Shown: positions 42,663-54,312 of the stretch, one piece after another | How positions within the stretch are numbered: position 1 is the stretch's first letter | Layout of the letters: the number at the start of each line of letters is the position of its first letter | DNA from: Sesamia nonagrioides | Lineage: Eukaryota > Arthropoda > Insecta > Lepidoptera > Noctuidae | DNA length: 64,000 bases | Direction of reading: 5' to 3' | Assembly (NCBI GenBank): GCA_017933935.1 | Contig: JADWQK010002063.1 | Span: forward strand, 3,410,001-3,474,000 | The notes under the pieces: model-generated | The model's database searches: none | What the model saw: the letters and a program-made list of their open reading frames with translations, nothing else | Told to the model about the DNA's origin: nothing | Position numbers and translations under genes: made by a program

Positions 42663-43507
42663 CAGTGGCGAAGGGTGAAATTTTGACAAAGGGAAGCCGG
42701 TCCAAAAAAATAAACACTTAAACACTTACCTACTGCAGGATATCTTGGAGGAGGTCTTCAGATAAGAATAATATTGCCGGTAGAATAATATAAGCCATAA
42801 TAACAAACAAAATCCACAGTATTTAACCAAATCTGCGATTAAATTACCTTACAGAATCAGTCACAGTTTAAATAACACAAATATTAAAATATAACAAACG
42901 AAATTATCACGCACCAGTGGTAAAGCAACATGTCACATACTAACAATAATTTATTTTCAACCTTACGAAATGGAACACGAAAATATGCCAAAATAAAAAG
43001 AATATGACTTGCGAAGGATTTCATTATAACGCTAATTCTTTTTAATTTTGTCGTGTTTTCTTTCTCCCGTGCCGAGTTCCGTGTTCGAGTAGTTTCTTTG
43101 TCTCTTTCTAATAGAGGAGAGGAGAGAACTGCAAGCCGGTCGCGATCAGCCTATCTTTCTTTAAATTTTACGTACAGTTAGCGAGCATTAGAAAGAGATG
43201 GTTTGACACGCTCTGTCTCTTTTCGCCTCATAGTAAAACGTTGGCCGAGATAAGCTGTAATTCGTCGAGTTACCTTCAATGTAATTTAGGTACGAAAAAT
43301 TGAAGCGCTGATTAATTTACGACTATAAAATGAAATGTGATACTTAGGGTATTGCTAAGAATTACTATTGCTATTGTAAATCGCGCAGGCATTTAATTAA
43401 TAATACTTTGTTAATGAAATAGAATGTAAATACTTTTGTATGAATATGGAACTGATTTTTGAAAGGTAACCCGGTGGGAATCGGCTTATATGGACTCTTC
43501 GCCACTG
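42663..43507. mobile_element. Non-autonomous hAT-type element
   Basis: 845 bp with ends CAGTGGCGAAG in inverted orientation and 8-bp duplications GTTGCTAG (42655-42662 and 43508-43515). Eight-bp duplications and CAG/CTG termini fit hAT. No transposase is seen. Removing it rejoins the gypsy pol reading. Confidence 0.83.
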
Positions 43508-43649
43508 GTTGCTAGATGTACCAGGTAGTTGGATCGTAAAGTATTTTTCTTTACGTTAGATGATCTTGTATGGGCCTTTGTAAGGATGTTGCAGAGGTTT
43601 GCGGAGATAAATCGTTGTGCACAAACATACATCGCATGCGATTTGTATT

Positions 43650-44036
43650 ATACAGTATGTTAAATAACAGAGGGCGTTCCCTTAAACTCGTTAATATATA
43701 TCATTAATAGATTAAAATAAAAATATCAGCATAGAAAAATAAGCATAAAAAAATCCGAATAAAAAAAATTCTAATTGGAAATAAATTTGAAACCTCCTGT
43801 TTTAAATCAAAATAGTAGTCGTCATGTATAAATAAATTGCCACGATGCCGTCTTTCATGTTCGCGTATACAGTGTGTTTCTTTTACATGTCAATTTAAAA
43901 TTTTTATTGAATATTTTCTTATTGGAAAAAAATTTAAAACATTTTGTTTTCGAATGGAAATATTTTTTTTAGTATGTATGTATGCTATACTATTTCGGGT
44001 TAACGGGAACGCCCTCTGTTAGTTAACATACTGTAT
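43650..44036. mobile_element. MITE with ATACAGTATGTTAA...AGAGGGCGTTCCC ends
   Basis: 387 bp whose two ends are inverted repeats of about 32 bp (ATACAGTATGTTAA then TAACAGAGGGCGTTCCC). A partial copy abuts the LINE poly(A) at 19413. It interrupts the gypsy integrase/C-terminal reading. Confidence 0.72.
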
Positions 44037-44607
44037 ATCGTTATAACGTCGTGCAGGTGATCAACATAGTCGTGGTCCATTTTCGGTGTGGCTGATAAAA
44101 GCGATATAAAAACGGCGGGCAGACGTATTGCCTGCCCGCAGGTGAGTCGCGCTGCGCTTGTGTTGGTGTCAGTGCCAACGGCTCGTCGATGAGCCGTAGG
44201 TAACTCGCATTTAAAACAGTACCTACCTACTAACAGCATTAAAACACAACTCGAAGACCCATTTGTTGCGGTTTTCTAAACTAGCTATGAGTGCGGCTTT
44301 TAACCTTCTATGCCAGCGTTCGACGATTCCGTTATTCTGCCTACGGTTTTTTCTGCTCAGAGTAATTGTGCGAGGTCTTGGAATAATCGAATTTCAAACT
44401 GTCGTCTTTGATCGGTTGTTATTCTTATTGGACTTCCGAAACGAGATATCCAAACTTCTTAAAGTTTTCTTGCGACGATTTCAGCGGTTGCCTCTTGAAG
44501 TGGTATAGCTTCGGGCCATCGTGTGCAGCGGTCGGTCATAGTGAGTAAGTATCTGTGTCCACATGCTGATGTAGGCAGCGGCCCAACAATATCAACGTGA
44601 ATATTAT

Positions 44608-45743
44608 TGTTACGGGCTAGGGGTACTAAAATGCCGGTTAAGGCTTACGAAGTTTATTGCCAACGAAGGTACAGTCGATTGTAGGCAATGACAAGTAGAA
44701 CGTAGCTGATGTCTCACCGAAGTCTTCTCTTAAGTCCACGAAGTCCGTGTTGTAAACACACAATAACGCTACAGATGTTTCTTCGCGTAGTACTTACAGT
44801 TCTCGTTACAGTTGTCGCGGTAGGTATTCTCAATTATCGCTTCTTATCTGTCGCTGTTTTCGTATCGCTAGTCGAGTGTAGACTGACTCTGCGCCGGCGT
44901 CACGGCGCTATATATAGGCCAGCTGATCGAACATTCCAGATTCCTCTAGACGTAATAATAATAGCACATAACTTCGAGGTCACTCGGAAGTACCTACGGT
45001 AATTCCCGAAAACGGGTTTCTAGAAATTTCGATGTCGACACTTTGTTGACAAAACTGTTGAGACCTGTACCATTCGATAGGCCGTCCTAAGTCTAGCAAT
45101 GCGTTTTATTATTGTACCTAGAAAATGTCTAGATCTGGAGAAATAGGGTTTAAAAGTAACTCACTGCATGTCACGCGATATTGAACCTTATGCCATCGAC
45201 ATAAGGTCCATTTGTAACATTATGTTGAAATCGTCCACTCGGTGGAAATGTTGTGATGTAAATACAATGACACAATCATAGGATTTCGTCGTTGTATTTT
45301 AGAGAGCTGACACGAATTGCATGTTTTCCTCTACTCGCAGATGATGCGACTCTCAATCGCAGGTCTCGGCTGTGGCTTGCCTCATTTTCAGATGCAACGA
45401 TATTCATCGATGATTGGAAACGCGTAGTCTATCCCGTTGAGTACTTAATGTATGAATTGTTGGAATGCCTTTTCAAATTTTTAAGACCTGAGTTCATGGG
45501 CGTAACCAGCCTTGGGCTCAGGGTAGGGCAGCAGTCAACCTATCCACCCCATCCCCGGTTTTTTTTGTTTAATTACTAATTAGGTACCTTATAGATCAGA
45601 GCCAGGGTGGGGCAAGCGCCCCAGCTTGCCCCAGTGTGGCTACGCCCATGCCTGGGTTTGAATTCCCACGAATGGGTCGTGGGAATTCAAACTAGTGTTG
45701 TAATCGCTGTCTTTTCGATTTCAGGTTCGAATACAGGCAGTTA
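44608..45743. other. Unclassified insert within decayed gypsy
   Basis: Replaces the RT/RNase H part of the gypsy. It begins TGTTACGGGCTAGG, similar to the TGTTACG start at 54828, so part may be a solo LTR. A TATATATAGGCC element lies near 44910. No convincing coding frame. Confidence 0.35.
45656..45692. repeat. Perfect 16-bp inverted repeat hairpin
   Basis: GTTTGAATTCCCACGA (45656-45671) and its exact complement (45677-45692) flank a 5-base loop. Confidence 0.85.
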
Positions 45744-46559
45744 TTGGTAAGCACGATTTAGATCGAGAGTGGTGAAGATTTTCTTGCCGCGAAGCAGGTA
45801 GGTAAAATCTGTGAGACGTCATTGAGTCTTCGATAGTCACCACAGATGCGTATGTCGCCGTTTTTCTTGGGAATGACATGTTTTGGACTGGACCAAGCAC
45901 TTTTGCTTGGTCGGCAAATTTCTTGCTGCATCATGAGTTCGAATTCTTTCTTCATGGGCAGGTAGCGACGTGGAGGAAAAGGTCTGCACTTGCTAAATAT
46001 TGGTGGACCAGCAGTTTTAATGTAGTGTTCTACCCTGTGTTTGGGAGTATCCTTCATGCGTGACGGTCGCAGGATGTTAGGAAACTTGCTGATAAGCTGG
46101 TAATACAGCTGTTCCATGTCGATACTTCGGACTGTGAGTTCGGCGGAATGAATGACTGGTGCTCTGACGGTCAGATTGGTCGACAAGACATCGGCCGCCT
46201 ATGTCGACAAGAAATTGATGACGTTTCAGAAAGTCTGCACCGATGATAGGTTTGCTGACTGCAGCGACGATGAATTTACAGGTGTGCGGCCGTCGTAGGT
46301 TGAGATCCAATTGAAAGGTTTTCCCTCCGTACGTTGCAATGATCGTGTTGTTTGCTGCATACAAGCAAAAATCGGTTGGCTTAGCTTTCCCGCCTTTTGC
46401 CTTCGGTATCACGGAGATGTTTGCGCCGATATCAATTAGAAATGACAGACGCGAATTCTTATCTGTTATGAAAAGGCGGTAGGAAGTATTGTTTGCGTCA
46501 GTTGCCGCCTCAACCAACGCAGGCGTTAGATTTCCGAGTGGGCGCTGTCGACTTATGAA

Positions 46560-48219
46560 GTCTACGCTCCGTCCAGCGTCAACACAACTCCAAAACCCCG
46601 AGAGCTTTCAGATCGAACTACAAAATCGCTTCAGATGCCTCGGTGAATGCGTAGATGTGGACGACTAAAACAACAGGTTTGTGGAAACTCTCCAAACGGA
46701 AGTGTCTAAGTTCTACAAAACCCTCCGTTCAAAAGGACAGAAGAAGATCTCCGGTCTCACCCGTCGGCTAATGGAAGAAAGACGGGAGGTGGTCTTAAAA
46801 TCCCCTGATGACGCTTCGCGTATCAAATGCCTTAACAGACAAATCTCAAAATCTCTGACTCGCGATATACGCCAATTTAATACAAATTGTATTAAAGAGG
46901 CTATCGAGCGGCACAAAGGCTCCAAAGTGTTCGCACGACAATTGTCTGTTGGAGAGAGCCTACTTGCGAAGCTGAAGACTGGGGATGGTAGGATCGTCAC
47001 TTCCAGGCCCGAGCTTTTGGGTGAGATTGAGAAATTCTACGGAAAGTTATACACACCAACACACGCACCTGTTGTAAGCCTGGCTAATGATCCTAGAGCC
47101 AGACTAACCCGACACTACACCGACGATATCGTATGTCCGACGGTATGGCCCTGAAACAGCTCAAGAACGATAAGGCGGCTGGAGATGATGGAATTACGGC
47201 TGAGCTTCTGAAAGCGGGTGGCAAACCGGTTCTTAAAGCGCTTCAGAAGCTATTTAATTCCGTCATTCTTAAAGGCGAAACGTCTAAGGCGTGGCACAGG
47301 AGCGTGGTGGTTTTGTTTTTCAAAAAAGGTGACAATACCCTCCTGAAAAACTACAGACCGATATCCCTCCTGAGCCATGTCTATAAGCTGTTTTCTAGGG
47401 TCATCACGAATCGTCTCGCTCGCAGGTTCGACGACTTCCAGCCTCCCGAACATACAGGCTTCCGAAAAGGCTTTAGCACCATAGACCACATACATATGCT
47501 GCGGCAAGTTATACAGAAGTCCGAGGAGTATAACAAACTACTATGCTTGGCGTTTGTGGACTATGAGAAGGCCTTCGATTCAAATGAGACTTGGGCGGCT
47601 TGCTACAGTCTCTCCAGCGGTGCCAAATTGACCATCGATACATTGAGGTGATAAAGTGTTTGTACAAAAACGCCACCATGTCAGTCCGTCTCCAGGATCA
47701 GGAGTCGAAACCGATCCAACTGCAGCGTGGAGTGAGACAAGGAGATGTCATATCTCCTAAATTGTTCACTGCTGCGTTGGAAGATGTCTTCAAGCTCCTG
47801 GACTGGAAAGGACTTGGCATCAACATCAACGGCGAGTACATCACTAATCTCCGTTTCGCAGATGATATCGTGGTCATGGCTGAGACCCTGGAAGACTTGG
47901 GCAAAATGCTCAATGACCTCAACAGAGCTTCCCAACAAGTGGGTCTAAAAATGAACATGGATAAGACGAAGATCATGTCGAACTCTCATGTCGCACCCAC
48001 TCCAATTGTAGTTGGTTGCTCTGCACTCGAAGTTGTTGACGAGTATATATACCTGGGACAAACAGCCCAACTCGGTAGGTCCAACTTCGAGAAAGAGGTG
48101 TCTCGTCGAATCCAGCTCGGCTGGGCAGCGTTCGGAAAGCTACGCTACATCTTCTCGTCGTCCAAGATACCACAGTGTCTCAAGACTAAAGTCTTTGACC
48201 AGTGTGTGTTGCCAGTGAT
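46560..48219 (+). pseudogene. RTE LINE, left half, host of the nested insertions
   Basis: Starts near 46560 (TPKTPRAFQIELQNRFRCL), with stops and a frameshift near 47130. It then continues LKNDKAAGDDGITAELL, NYRPISLLSHVYKLF, FRKGFSTIDHI, VDYEKAFDS, a further shift near 47590, RGVRQGDVISPKLF and RFADDIVVMAE, to FDQCVLPV where the hAT element enters. It matches the intron-1 RTE closely and extends further 5'. It continues at 53886. Confidence 0.9.
48212..48219. repeat. Target-site duplication CCAGTGAT, left of hAT
   Basis: Repeated at 53886-53893; 8 bp as expected for hAT. Confidence 0.92.
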
Positions 48220-48349
48220 CAAGGGCGGATCCAGCTTTGGCGCCAGGGGAGGGTCACATCGTCGTGGTCAAGTCATAAGAAGTTTTAATAAAACTTTGAT
48301 AATAGGGATAATTAAAAAGAAGGTATTTAATGAATAAGTACTGAACTTA

Positions 48350-48522
48350 TAAATACCTAATTAAATAACGAAATCAATTTTTTTTCACGTCTTCTTCCGA
48401 AACGTCTTATCACTTCATCTACTTCAATGGATAGGTACGTTTTATGGACGTGGAGAAGTGCCAGTCCGCTTAGACGTTCTTCAACCATAGAAGCTATTTA
48501 CCATGCTTTGATTTTTCGTAAC
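48350..48522 (-). pseudogene. hAT transposase C-terminal remnant
   Basis: MVEERLSGLALLHVHKTYLS then VDEVIRRFGRRREKKL, ending in a stop near 48359. Before it LRKIKAW and an in-frame TAA. The ERLxxLALLHVH block is the dimerisation end of hAT transposases. Confidence 0.75.
48518..48522. repeat. Target-site duplication GTAAC of the R1-clade LINE
   Basis: Repeated at 53277-53281. Confidence 0.75.
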
Positions 48523-48563
48523 GTCGACGACGTACGACTGGATGCTGAGAGGTTAGCTCAGAC

Positions 48564-48568
48564 CGGGG
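48564..48568. repeat. Target-site duplication CGGGG, left of Transib
   Basis: Repeated at 51735-51739. A GC-rich 5-bp duplication is the Transib/RAG signature. Confidence 0.93.
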
Positions 48569-51500
48569 CACTATGGGAAAGCCCCATACAAGGCCGTCTC
48601 AAAACCGTTTCACGTGAAAGTCGTTGTTATGGAGTAGAACTAATTAATTAATTTAGTCTTATAAATAAGCTTTCTTTTCTATATTTTTTTAATTATTTTT
48701 TGCTAACCATAATGTTTATAAAAAGGCATCAAAGCTAACTCATGTTCAATGATGTGATTTTGGCACATTACATTACTACAATTCAACGAGACATTACTCG
48801 AAAGTTTTTCTTATAAATGTATAAGTATTATACATTTTTGAAATGCTTATAATCTCCTCATAACGTTTCTTAAATAATATTATATATAATAAATAAATAA
48901 ATTAAAATTAACCAATGTAGTTTAAGATGGTATAATTTTCAGGTTACTTTTTTTTTTTTAACGAGACTTACCCGTTTACCGCTGTTTGCCGCTGTCGAGA
49001 TATTTGTTGTATTACGATCTTTATACATTAGTTTACACAAGGAGAAAAAAAAAAGTTGCGCATACTTGCGCCTTTTCTGACACGGTACCAAAACATATCG
49101 CGAGATAATTTTTTTCCAATATCTTTTTACTGCTCACATAATCATCTGTTATCTATTAAGGTCAAATTGATAAAATGGTCATTATTATTTATAGTTATTT
49201 GTGGTTTTGATATAGTTTTGACCACCATATTTGATAAAATATGGTCACTATATCAATTAGGGTCAAATTAAAAACAGGTTGGTTATGGGAAGAGTGCAAA
49301 TATTAGTTTCTTATCTTTTTGCACATAGCACTAATTCATTGGCCTATAAAAGAAAGGCGAACCCTGAAACATCCACAGTTGTTCATCAGAAATTCAGTTG
49401 CCTTAAAAAAGCAGTTAATACCTATTTTCAAATATTCACAGAAGTTATCTGATTTGAAAATAATGGGTGAATTTGTTTGTAGTAAACGAGAGTTGTGCAA
49501 TTTGTTGTTAAATGGGAATAATATAGAAAACTACTTGCAAGAAAATTTCAATTTGTCACCAGAGGATATGAATACTGTGGTCTCCTACATTCAAAGAAAC
49601 TTGGTATCTAAATGTAACGAACGCTGGAGAAATGCATCCCGGAAAAGAGAACGCTTTGAAAGTAATAACGTCGACTGGTTAAATGGTGAATTTCGTGTTC
49701 CACTGGAGTGTCGAGTCACAGTTAATGACCCTAATACGTCTGGAAGCAGTGCAGGTGGCAGACCATCGAAACCATACGAAGCATCTTCAGAAAAAACAAA
49801 GAAAGAAAAAACATGCAATTAATACAAGAGTACGGACTGGACTGTGTGCTCAATGCATATACTCAGGAGTTGCGGTCTATGGGTGAGACGGAGGAGGCCA
49901 CAATTGTTAATATTATACGAACTGCGTCAAAAAATGATAAGAAAAAGTTTCTTAAATTCATAACTGAGAACCCTGAAGATGTTATACCTTTTACAAAGGA
50001 AGAAGCACTGCGGATGTTTATTGACTTAGACCTTAACAAAGAACAGTATGGGAAACTTCGTATTTGTTTGGCGGACAAAAACTGCTCAGTGTTTCCTTCT
50101 TATCCAACTTTAGCCGAAGCGAAGAAGATGTGTTACCCACCAGATTCGAGCATAACCATTACTAACATAAGTGCAAAAGTCAATCTGCAAGACTTATTGG
50201 ATCATACTGTGGCACGTATATTACTAATTGGTTCAGTTTACAAAAACGGTTTAAGACAGTTGAAACTATTCTGCAAATGGGGTTGTGACGGGTCATCAGG
50301 GCAAAGTGAATACAAGCAAGTTTTGCCCGAAGAAAGCGATTTCACATCAGATGCGAACCTTTTTATTGCTTCACTTGTACCCATTAAACTCATAGATGAG
50401 ACAACTAATATTGTTATTTGGAAAAATGAAACTTGCTCATCCGTAAGATATTGCAGACCTATATTGATAGAATTTGCCAAAGAAACTCCTGAAAAAACCG
50501 CTTCTGTTGTGGCTGATATCAAAAATCAAATTGAAAACCTGTCTCCTTCCATGATAAATAAGAATGGTGAAGTAATTGAAATTACTCATAACCTATTTTT
50601 AACCATGATTGATGGTAAAGTAGCACAAGTTTTAACTGAAACTCCTTCGAGCGCTTCTTGTACAATTTGTGGTGCTACTCCTCGGCAAATGAATAACTTA
50701 GAGGCAGTTAGGACACGAGATGTGAATGAAAGTTCATTTCAATATGGACTGTCAACACTACACGCTTGGATTAGAAGTATGGAGATGATTTTACACATTT
50801 CCTATAACTTGTCTTTCCAAAAGTGGTCAGCCACTACACCAGAAAATAAAAAAAAACAAAGACGAAAAGAAAAAACTGGTACAAAAGCGGTTTAGGGAGG
50901 AAATGGGACTGCATATCGATAAACCTCGACAAGGCCTGGAAATAGTAATGACGGCAACACAGCTCGGAGATTTTTTCAGAATTACTCTTGCTCTGCAGAC
51001 ATTACAGGTGTAGACGTAGAACTTATAAAACGAATGTACATTATACTACAAACTATGTCATCTGGAATGGCTATTGATTCAAAAAAGTACGGTGAATACG
51101 CATAGAGTACCGCCCAACTGTACGTAAATAATTATAATTGGTATTATATGCCTTCCTCCGTACATAAAATACTTATTCACGGAGAAAAAATCATTGAGTA
51201 CTATGCTATATTACCTATCGGACAATTGTGCGAAGACGCTCAAGAATCCCGCAACAAGGATTACAAAAAGTTTAGACTTCATCATTCTAGAAAATGTTCA
51301 AGAGCGGCTACCAATACAGACGTGTTCCATACCTTATTGTACACTTCTGATCCATATATATCAAGTTTGAGAAATACCTCAGAAACAATATCGAAAGAAC
51401 TTTTCGATGAAGCCAAGTCCCTTCTTGCTGTCAACGAAAATCTGTAGGAGATTGTTGAATTTTGTACATTATTTTTTTCTCGTTAGACACTGTTTATACA

Positions 51501-51734
51501 ATGATATTTAATTCTATTTTATGTAAGTAAATTTTAAAAAAGTATATTTTCTTATAAATGCATGTATTTTTTTTATTTTTTAAATAAATTAATAAACATA
51601 ATTTTCAAAATTATTATTTTTTCTTTTAAACCTTATACATTCACGTATATGTATGCAAAATTACAGATCATTTAGTTTTGAAATAACTGAGATACGGAGT
51701 TTTGAGACGAAACATACGCGATTTTCCCATAGTG
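48569..51734 (+). mobile_element. Transib transposon (RAG1-related)
   Basis: 3166 bp with ends CACTATGGGAAA in inverted orientation and CGGGG duplications. Inside both ends a CGTCTCAAAAC block follows at nearly the same distance (see findings). The single transposase gene is broken by frameshifts. Removing the element and one duplication restores the LINE RT frame LRPG-VDLTCFADDT. Confidence 0.95.
49463..51447 (+). pseudogene. Transib transposase (RAG1-core homologue), frameshifted
   Basis: Starts MGEFVCSKRELCNLLLNG (ATG 49463) and changes frame in an A-rich run near 49800-49812. It continues to about 50870 and shifts again twice near 50865-50960. It then meets an in-frame TAG near 51105 and ends at TAG 51445-51447. 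Catalytic neighbourhoods survive: first Asp in KWGCDGSSGQSEYKQ, second Asp in TMIDGKV, Glu in GQLCEDAQESRNKD. Also present are the zinc-binding CTICGATP, STLHAWIRSMEMILHISY, and WYYMPSSVHKILIHG. These correspond to the DDE core shared by Transib and RAG1. About 600 aa if continuous; not functional as read. Confidence 0.92.
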
Positions 51735-51739
51735 CGGGG

Positions 51740-52800
51740 GTAGACCTGACATGTTTTGCGGACGACACGCTGGTCACCGCCCGGGGGAGCTCGCACAGGG
51801 AAGCAACGTTGCTGGCGATGGCTGCGGTATCACAGGTGGTGGGCCGCATACGTCGAATAGGCCTGAAAGTGGCCCTTAACAAGTCGGAGGCCAGGGTGTT
51901 GAAGTACTTGGGACTGGTGCTCAACAGCCGGTGGGATTTCGGCCCCCACTTCCGGCGGCTGGCGCCCACGTTAGCTGGGGCGCTTTCATGGGCGGCTCTT
52001 CATGAGATTTGTGCGATCGATGGCCCTGTATGAGGCCCCGAAGTGGGCCTCTGACCTGACGGCCGGCAGCATCGCTGTACTGCAACAACCGCAGAGAGCG
52101 ATGGCCATCAGAGTTATACATGATCATGAATTATGGACGATCTCCTATGAGGCGGCCTGCCTACTGGCTGGATCCTCGCCTTGGGACCTGGAGGCGAAGG
52201 TCCTCGTGTCACTGTTCCGGTAGCGTGAGGAGGCTCGGGAGCGGGGCTAACGGCTGATGCTTTGTCAGCTCGAGCAGCGTCGGTCGCAGCTCCGAGAGGT
52301 CCTGGTGGCGGAAGGGCGGAACAGGCTTTCACGCCCTACCACGCCTCACCATCATCGAGGCGATGCGGCCGGTACTGGCGGACTGGCTCGGGAGAAGGCA
52401 CGGCTACCTGACGTTTCGGATGACACAGGTACTTTCGGGGCACGGTTGCTTCGGGAAGTACCTGTGTCACATAAACAGGGAACCGAACGCCCGGTGTCAC
52501 CACTTCGTCGTCAGCCGGGAGGACACGGCACGGCATACGCTGGCAGAGTGTGCCGCTTGGGTGGAGCTGCGCCGTGACCTCATCTCTGAAGTAGGTAGTG
52601 ACCTGTCGCTATCGGCCGTAATCGAGTCGATGGTCGGCAGCGAAGAGTCCTGGGATGCGGTGGTTTCCTTCTGCGATACAGTCGTCTCGCAGAAGGAGGC
52701 TGCGGAAAGGCAGAGGGAGATCTCGTCTTCTCACCCGGCCCGCAGCAGACGCACCGGGCGTCAGTGGAGGATGGATAGCTCCCTCTTTCAGCCCCCTTAA
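51740..52800 (+). pseudogene. R1-clade ORF2 C-terminus right of Transib, broken
   Basis: VDLTCFADDTLVTARGSSHREA, then LKVALNKSEA, a gap to VLKYLGLVLNSRWDFGPHF, several frameshifts, WLGRRHGYLTFRMTQVLSGH, and the zinc knuckle CHHFVVSREDTARHTLAEC, whose second Cys has become Phe. It ends at TAA 52798-52800. Confidence 0.85.
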
Positions 52801-53322
52801 ATGGGTCCAGGGGCGATAGACTCGGGAACATTTGTCGCCCCCAATCATCAGGACCCGAGGTGGCGGCGCGAAGTGTTCCACGCGCACCACTCTTAGGTGT
52901 CAGGGGGGAGTCATACACCCACTCCCCTCCTTGCCGAAGGAGGCCTACAGTGGCGGGCCAGCACCAATCGGCGGTTGCGGAACAGTGTTTGTTCTCGCAA
53001 CCCCTGGTGTAGACCTGTGAGATGGAATACTGGGGTGGTTTTTAGTCAGTAATAGTCTGACAGACACCGCGGCCCACCCCAGGGCGGCGGACATTCATGA
53101 GGATTTTCCACCCCGGAAACAAAAACAAAAAAGTGAGCTTAAGACTACCGTAGAATTAGGAGAACCCAGAACTCCGGAAAGGCAGATGACGAACGCTTGG
53201 GTGGTTTTTTAGCCGGCACACCCCTCCGCGTCTCCGAGCGGAGGATAGTCCATGGTTTTTCCATCTTCGGAAAAAAGTAACTTCAAACTCCCTCGCCCAA
53301 TAACAAAATACGTAGGTATGTA

Positions 53323-53458
53323 CAGACGACAGCACATCAAGCTACTAAAAACTATCAAATTTCTTCATTAGATTTTCAACCTTATTGCTAAACTGGGAAG
53401 GTTGAAGATTGATTGGGATTATTAGTCAGGTTCCGGTAGCTTGACCTGCTATCGTCCA
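53323..53458. mobile_element. MITE, CAGACGACAG family, copy 2
   Basis: Second copy of the 26148-26283 repeat, with TA on both sides (TACAGACG...CGTCCATA). It lies in the right remnant of the hAT element. Confidence 0.7.
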
Positions 53459-53885
53459 TATATTAATCCCCCTCTTTCAGTAAGTAGGCACCTACTTATT
53501 TACCTACGAGTTACTTTATGAACATTACAACAATTTTTTTTTTTCTTTGGCAGCTGAGCCGGTTTCGATACAACAATAATATTTGAGTTTGAACACAGAC
53601 ACACTGGCATAATGAAAAAATTACTGATTAATAAACAGACCGCGCGCAAGTGTCATACGAAATGTGACATTTGAATGTTGGCGGCCGTGGCGGCGGTAGC
53701 GCGGTAAAATTCATATTTTGGATGCGTTCATTCTCGAATAATGCGTTTGAGTCAAACAAAGTATGTATATATAAACTAATGAAATATTGAAAGTACTTAA
53801 ATAAAATCCTCCTGTGCTGGGTCCTCCTGGACCCAGCCCAGGGGGGGGTCATGACCCCCATGACCCCCCCCTGGATCCGCGCTTG

Positions 53886-54310
53886 CCAGTGATGACTTAC
53901 GGAACTGAAACGTGGTCGCTCACAATGGGCCTCATACGAAGGCTCAGAGTCACACAAAGGGCAATAAAAAGAGCTATGCTCGGAGTTTCTCTGCGTCATC
54001 GAATCAGAAATGAGGAGATCCGCAGAAGAACCAAAGTCATCGACATAGCTCTGCGAGTCGCTAAACTTAAGTGGCAGTGGGCAGGGCACATTGCTCGTAG
54101 AACCGATGGCCGGTGGGGTAGTAAGGTTCTGGAGTGGCGGCCACGTACTGGAAGACGCAGCGTAGGGAGGCACCCAACAAGGTGTACCGATGACCTGGTG
54201 AAGGTCGCAGGAAGCCGATGGATGCGGGCAGCACAAGACCGGTCAGCGTGGAAAGCCTTGGGGGAGGCCTTTGTCCAGCAGTGGACATCTATAGGCTGAG
54301 GAAGAAGAAG
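53886..54310 (+). pseudogene. RTE LINE, right half with (GAA)n tail
   Basis: Continues the left half: PVMTYGTETWSLTMGLIRRL, KWQWAGHIARRTDGRWG, RSVGRHPTRCTDDLVKVAG, FVQQWTSIG, then GAGGAAGAAGAAG. It ends inside the gypsy gag. Confidence 0.9.
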
Positions 54311-54312
54311 CT

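Larger units (their letters stand above)
42489..46558 (-). pseudogene. Decayed gypsy pol, minus strand, interrupted
   Basis: Pieces in coding order: protease (FLIDIGANISVIPK) and start of RT (CGDYRRLND, KIFTTLDLNRAYQ) at 46558-45744; integrase (NIHVDIVGPLP, TTDQRRQFE, NGIVERWHRRLKAAL, AIRLPAVFI) at 44607-44040; C-terminal module (HVFVRND, RPAYTLKIKDD) and the terminal TRSGRIVKTPVRVA at 43649-42489. RNase H and most of RT are missing between 45744 and 44607. Two DNA elements (42663-43507 and 43650-44036) interrupt it, and it carries stops and frameshifts. Its gag lies at 54313-54815. Confidence 0.8.
48523..53276 (+). mobile_element. Third R1-clade LINE copy, 5'-truncated, inside hAT
   Basis: Starts just before YDWMLRG and is interrupted by Transib at the LRPG/VDLTCFADDT position. 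It continues from 51740 to a short poly(A) (53271-53276). Short GTAAC duplications bracket it. Its 3' UTR (52801-53270) includes AGCCGGCACACCCCTCCG, resembling the 3' UTR of the 16884-19412 element. Confidence 0.83.
48220..53885 (-). mobile_element. hAT element carrying nested insertions
   Basis: Ends CAAGGGCGGATCCAG and, inverted, CAAGCGCGGATCCAG, inside CCAGTGAT duplications. Without its inserts it is only about 0.9 kb (48220-48522 plus 53282-53885), a deletion derivative. The minus strand near 48355-48525 still encodes a hAT C-terminal dimerisation motif (LRKIKAW, then SMVEERLSGLALLHVH). A subterminal palindrome CCAGGGGGGGGTCATG (53838-53874) marks the right end. Confidence 0.88.

Noticed and set aside
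44263..44508. 81-aa plus-strand protein
   Set aside because: The minus strand here is gypsy integrase; the plus frame is a shadow.
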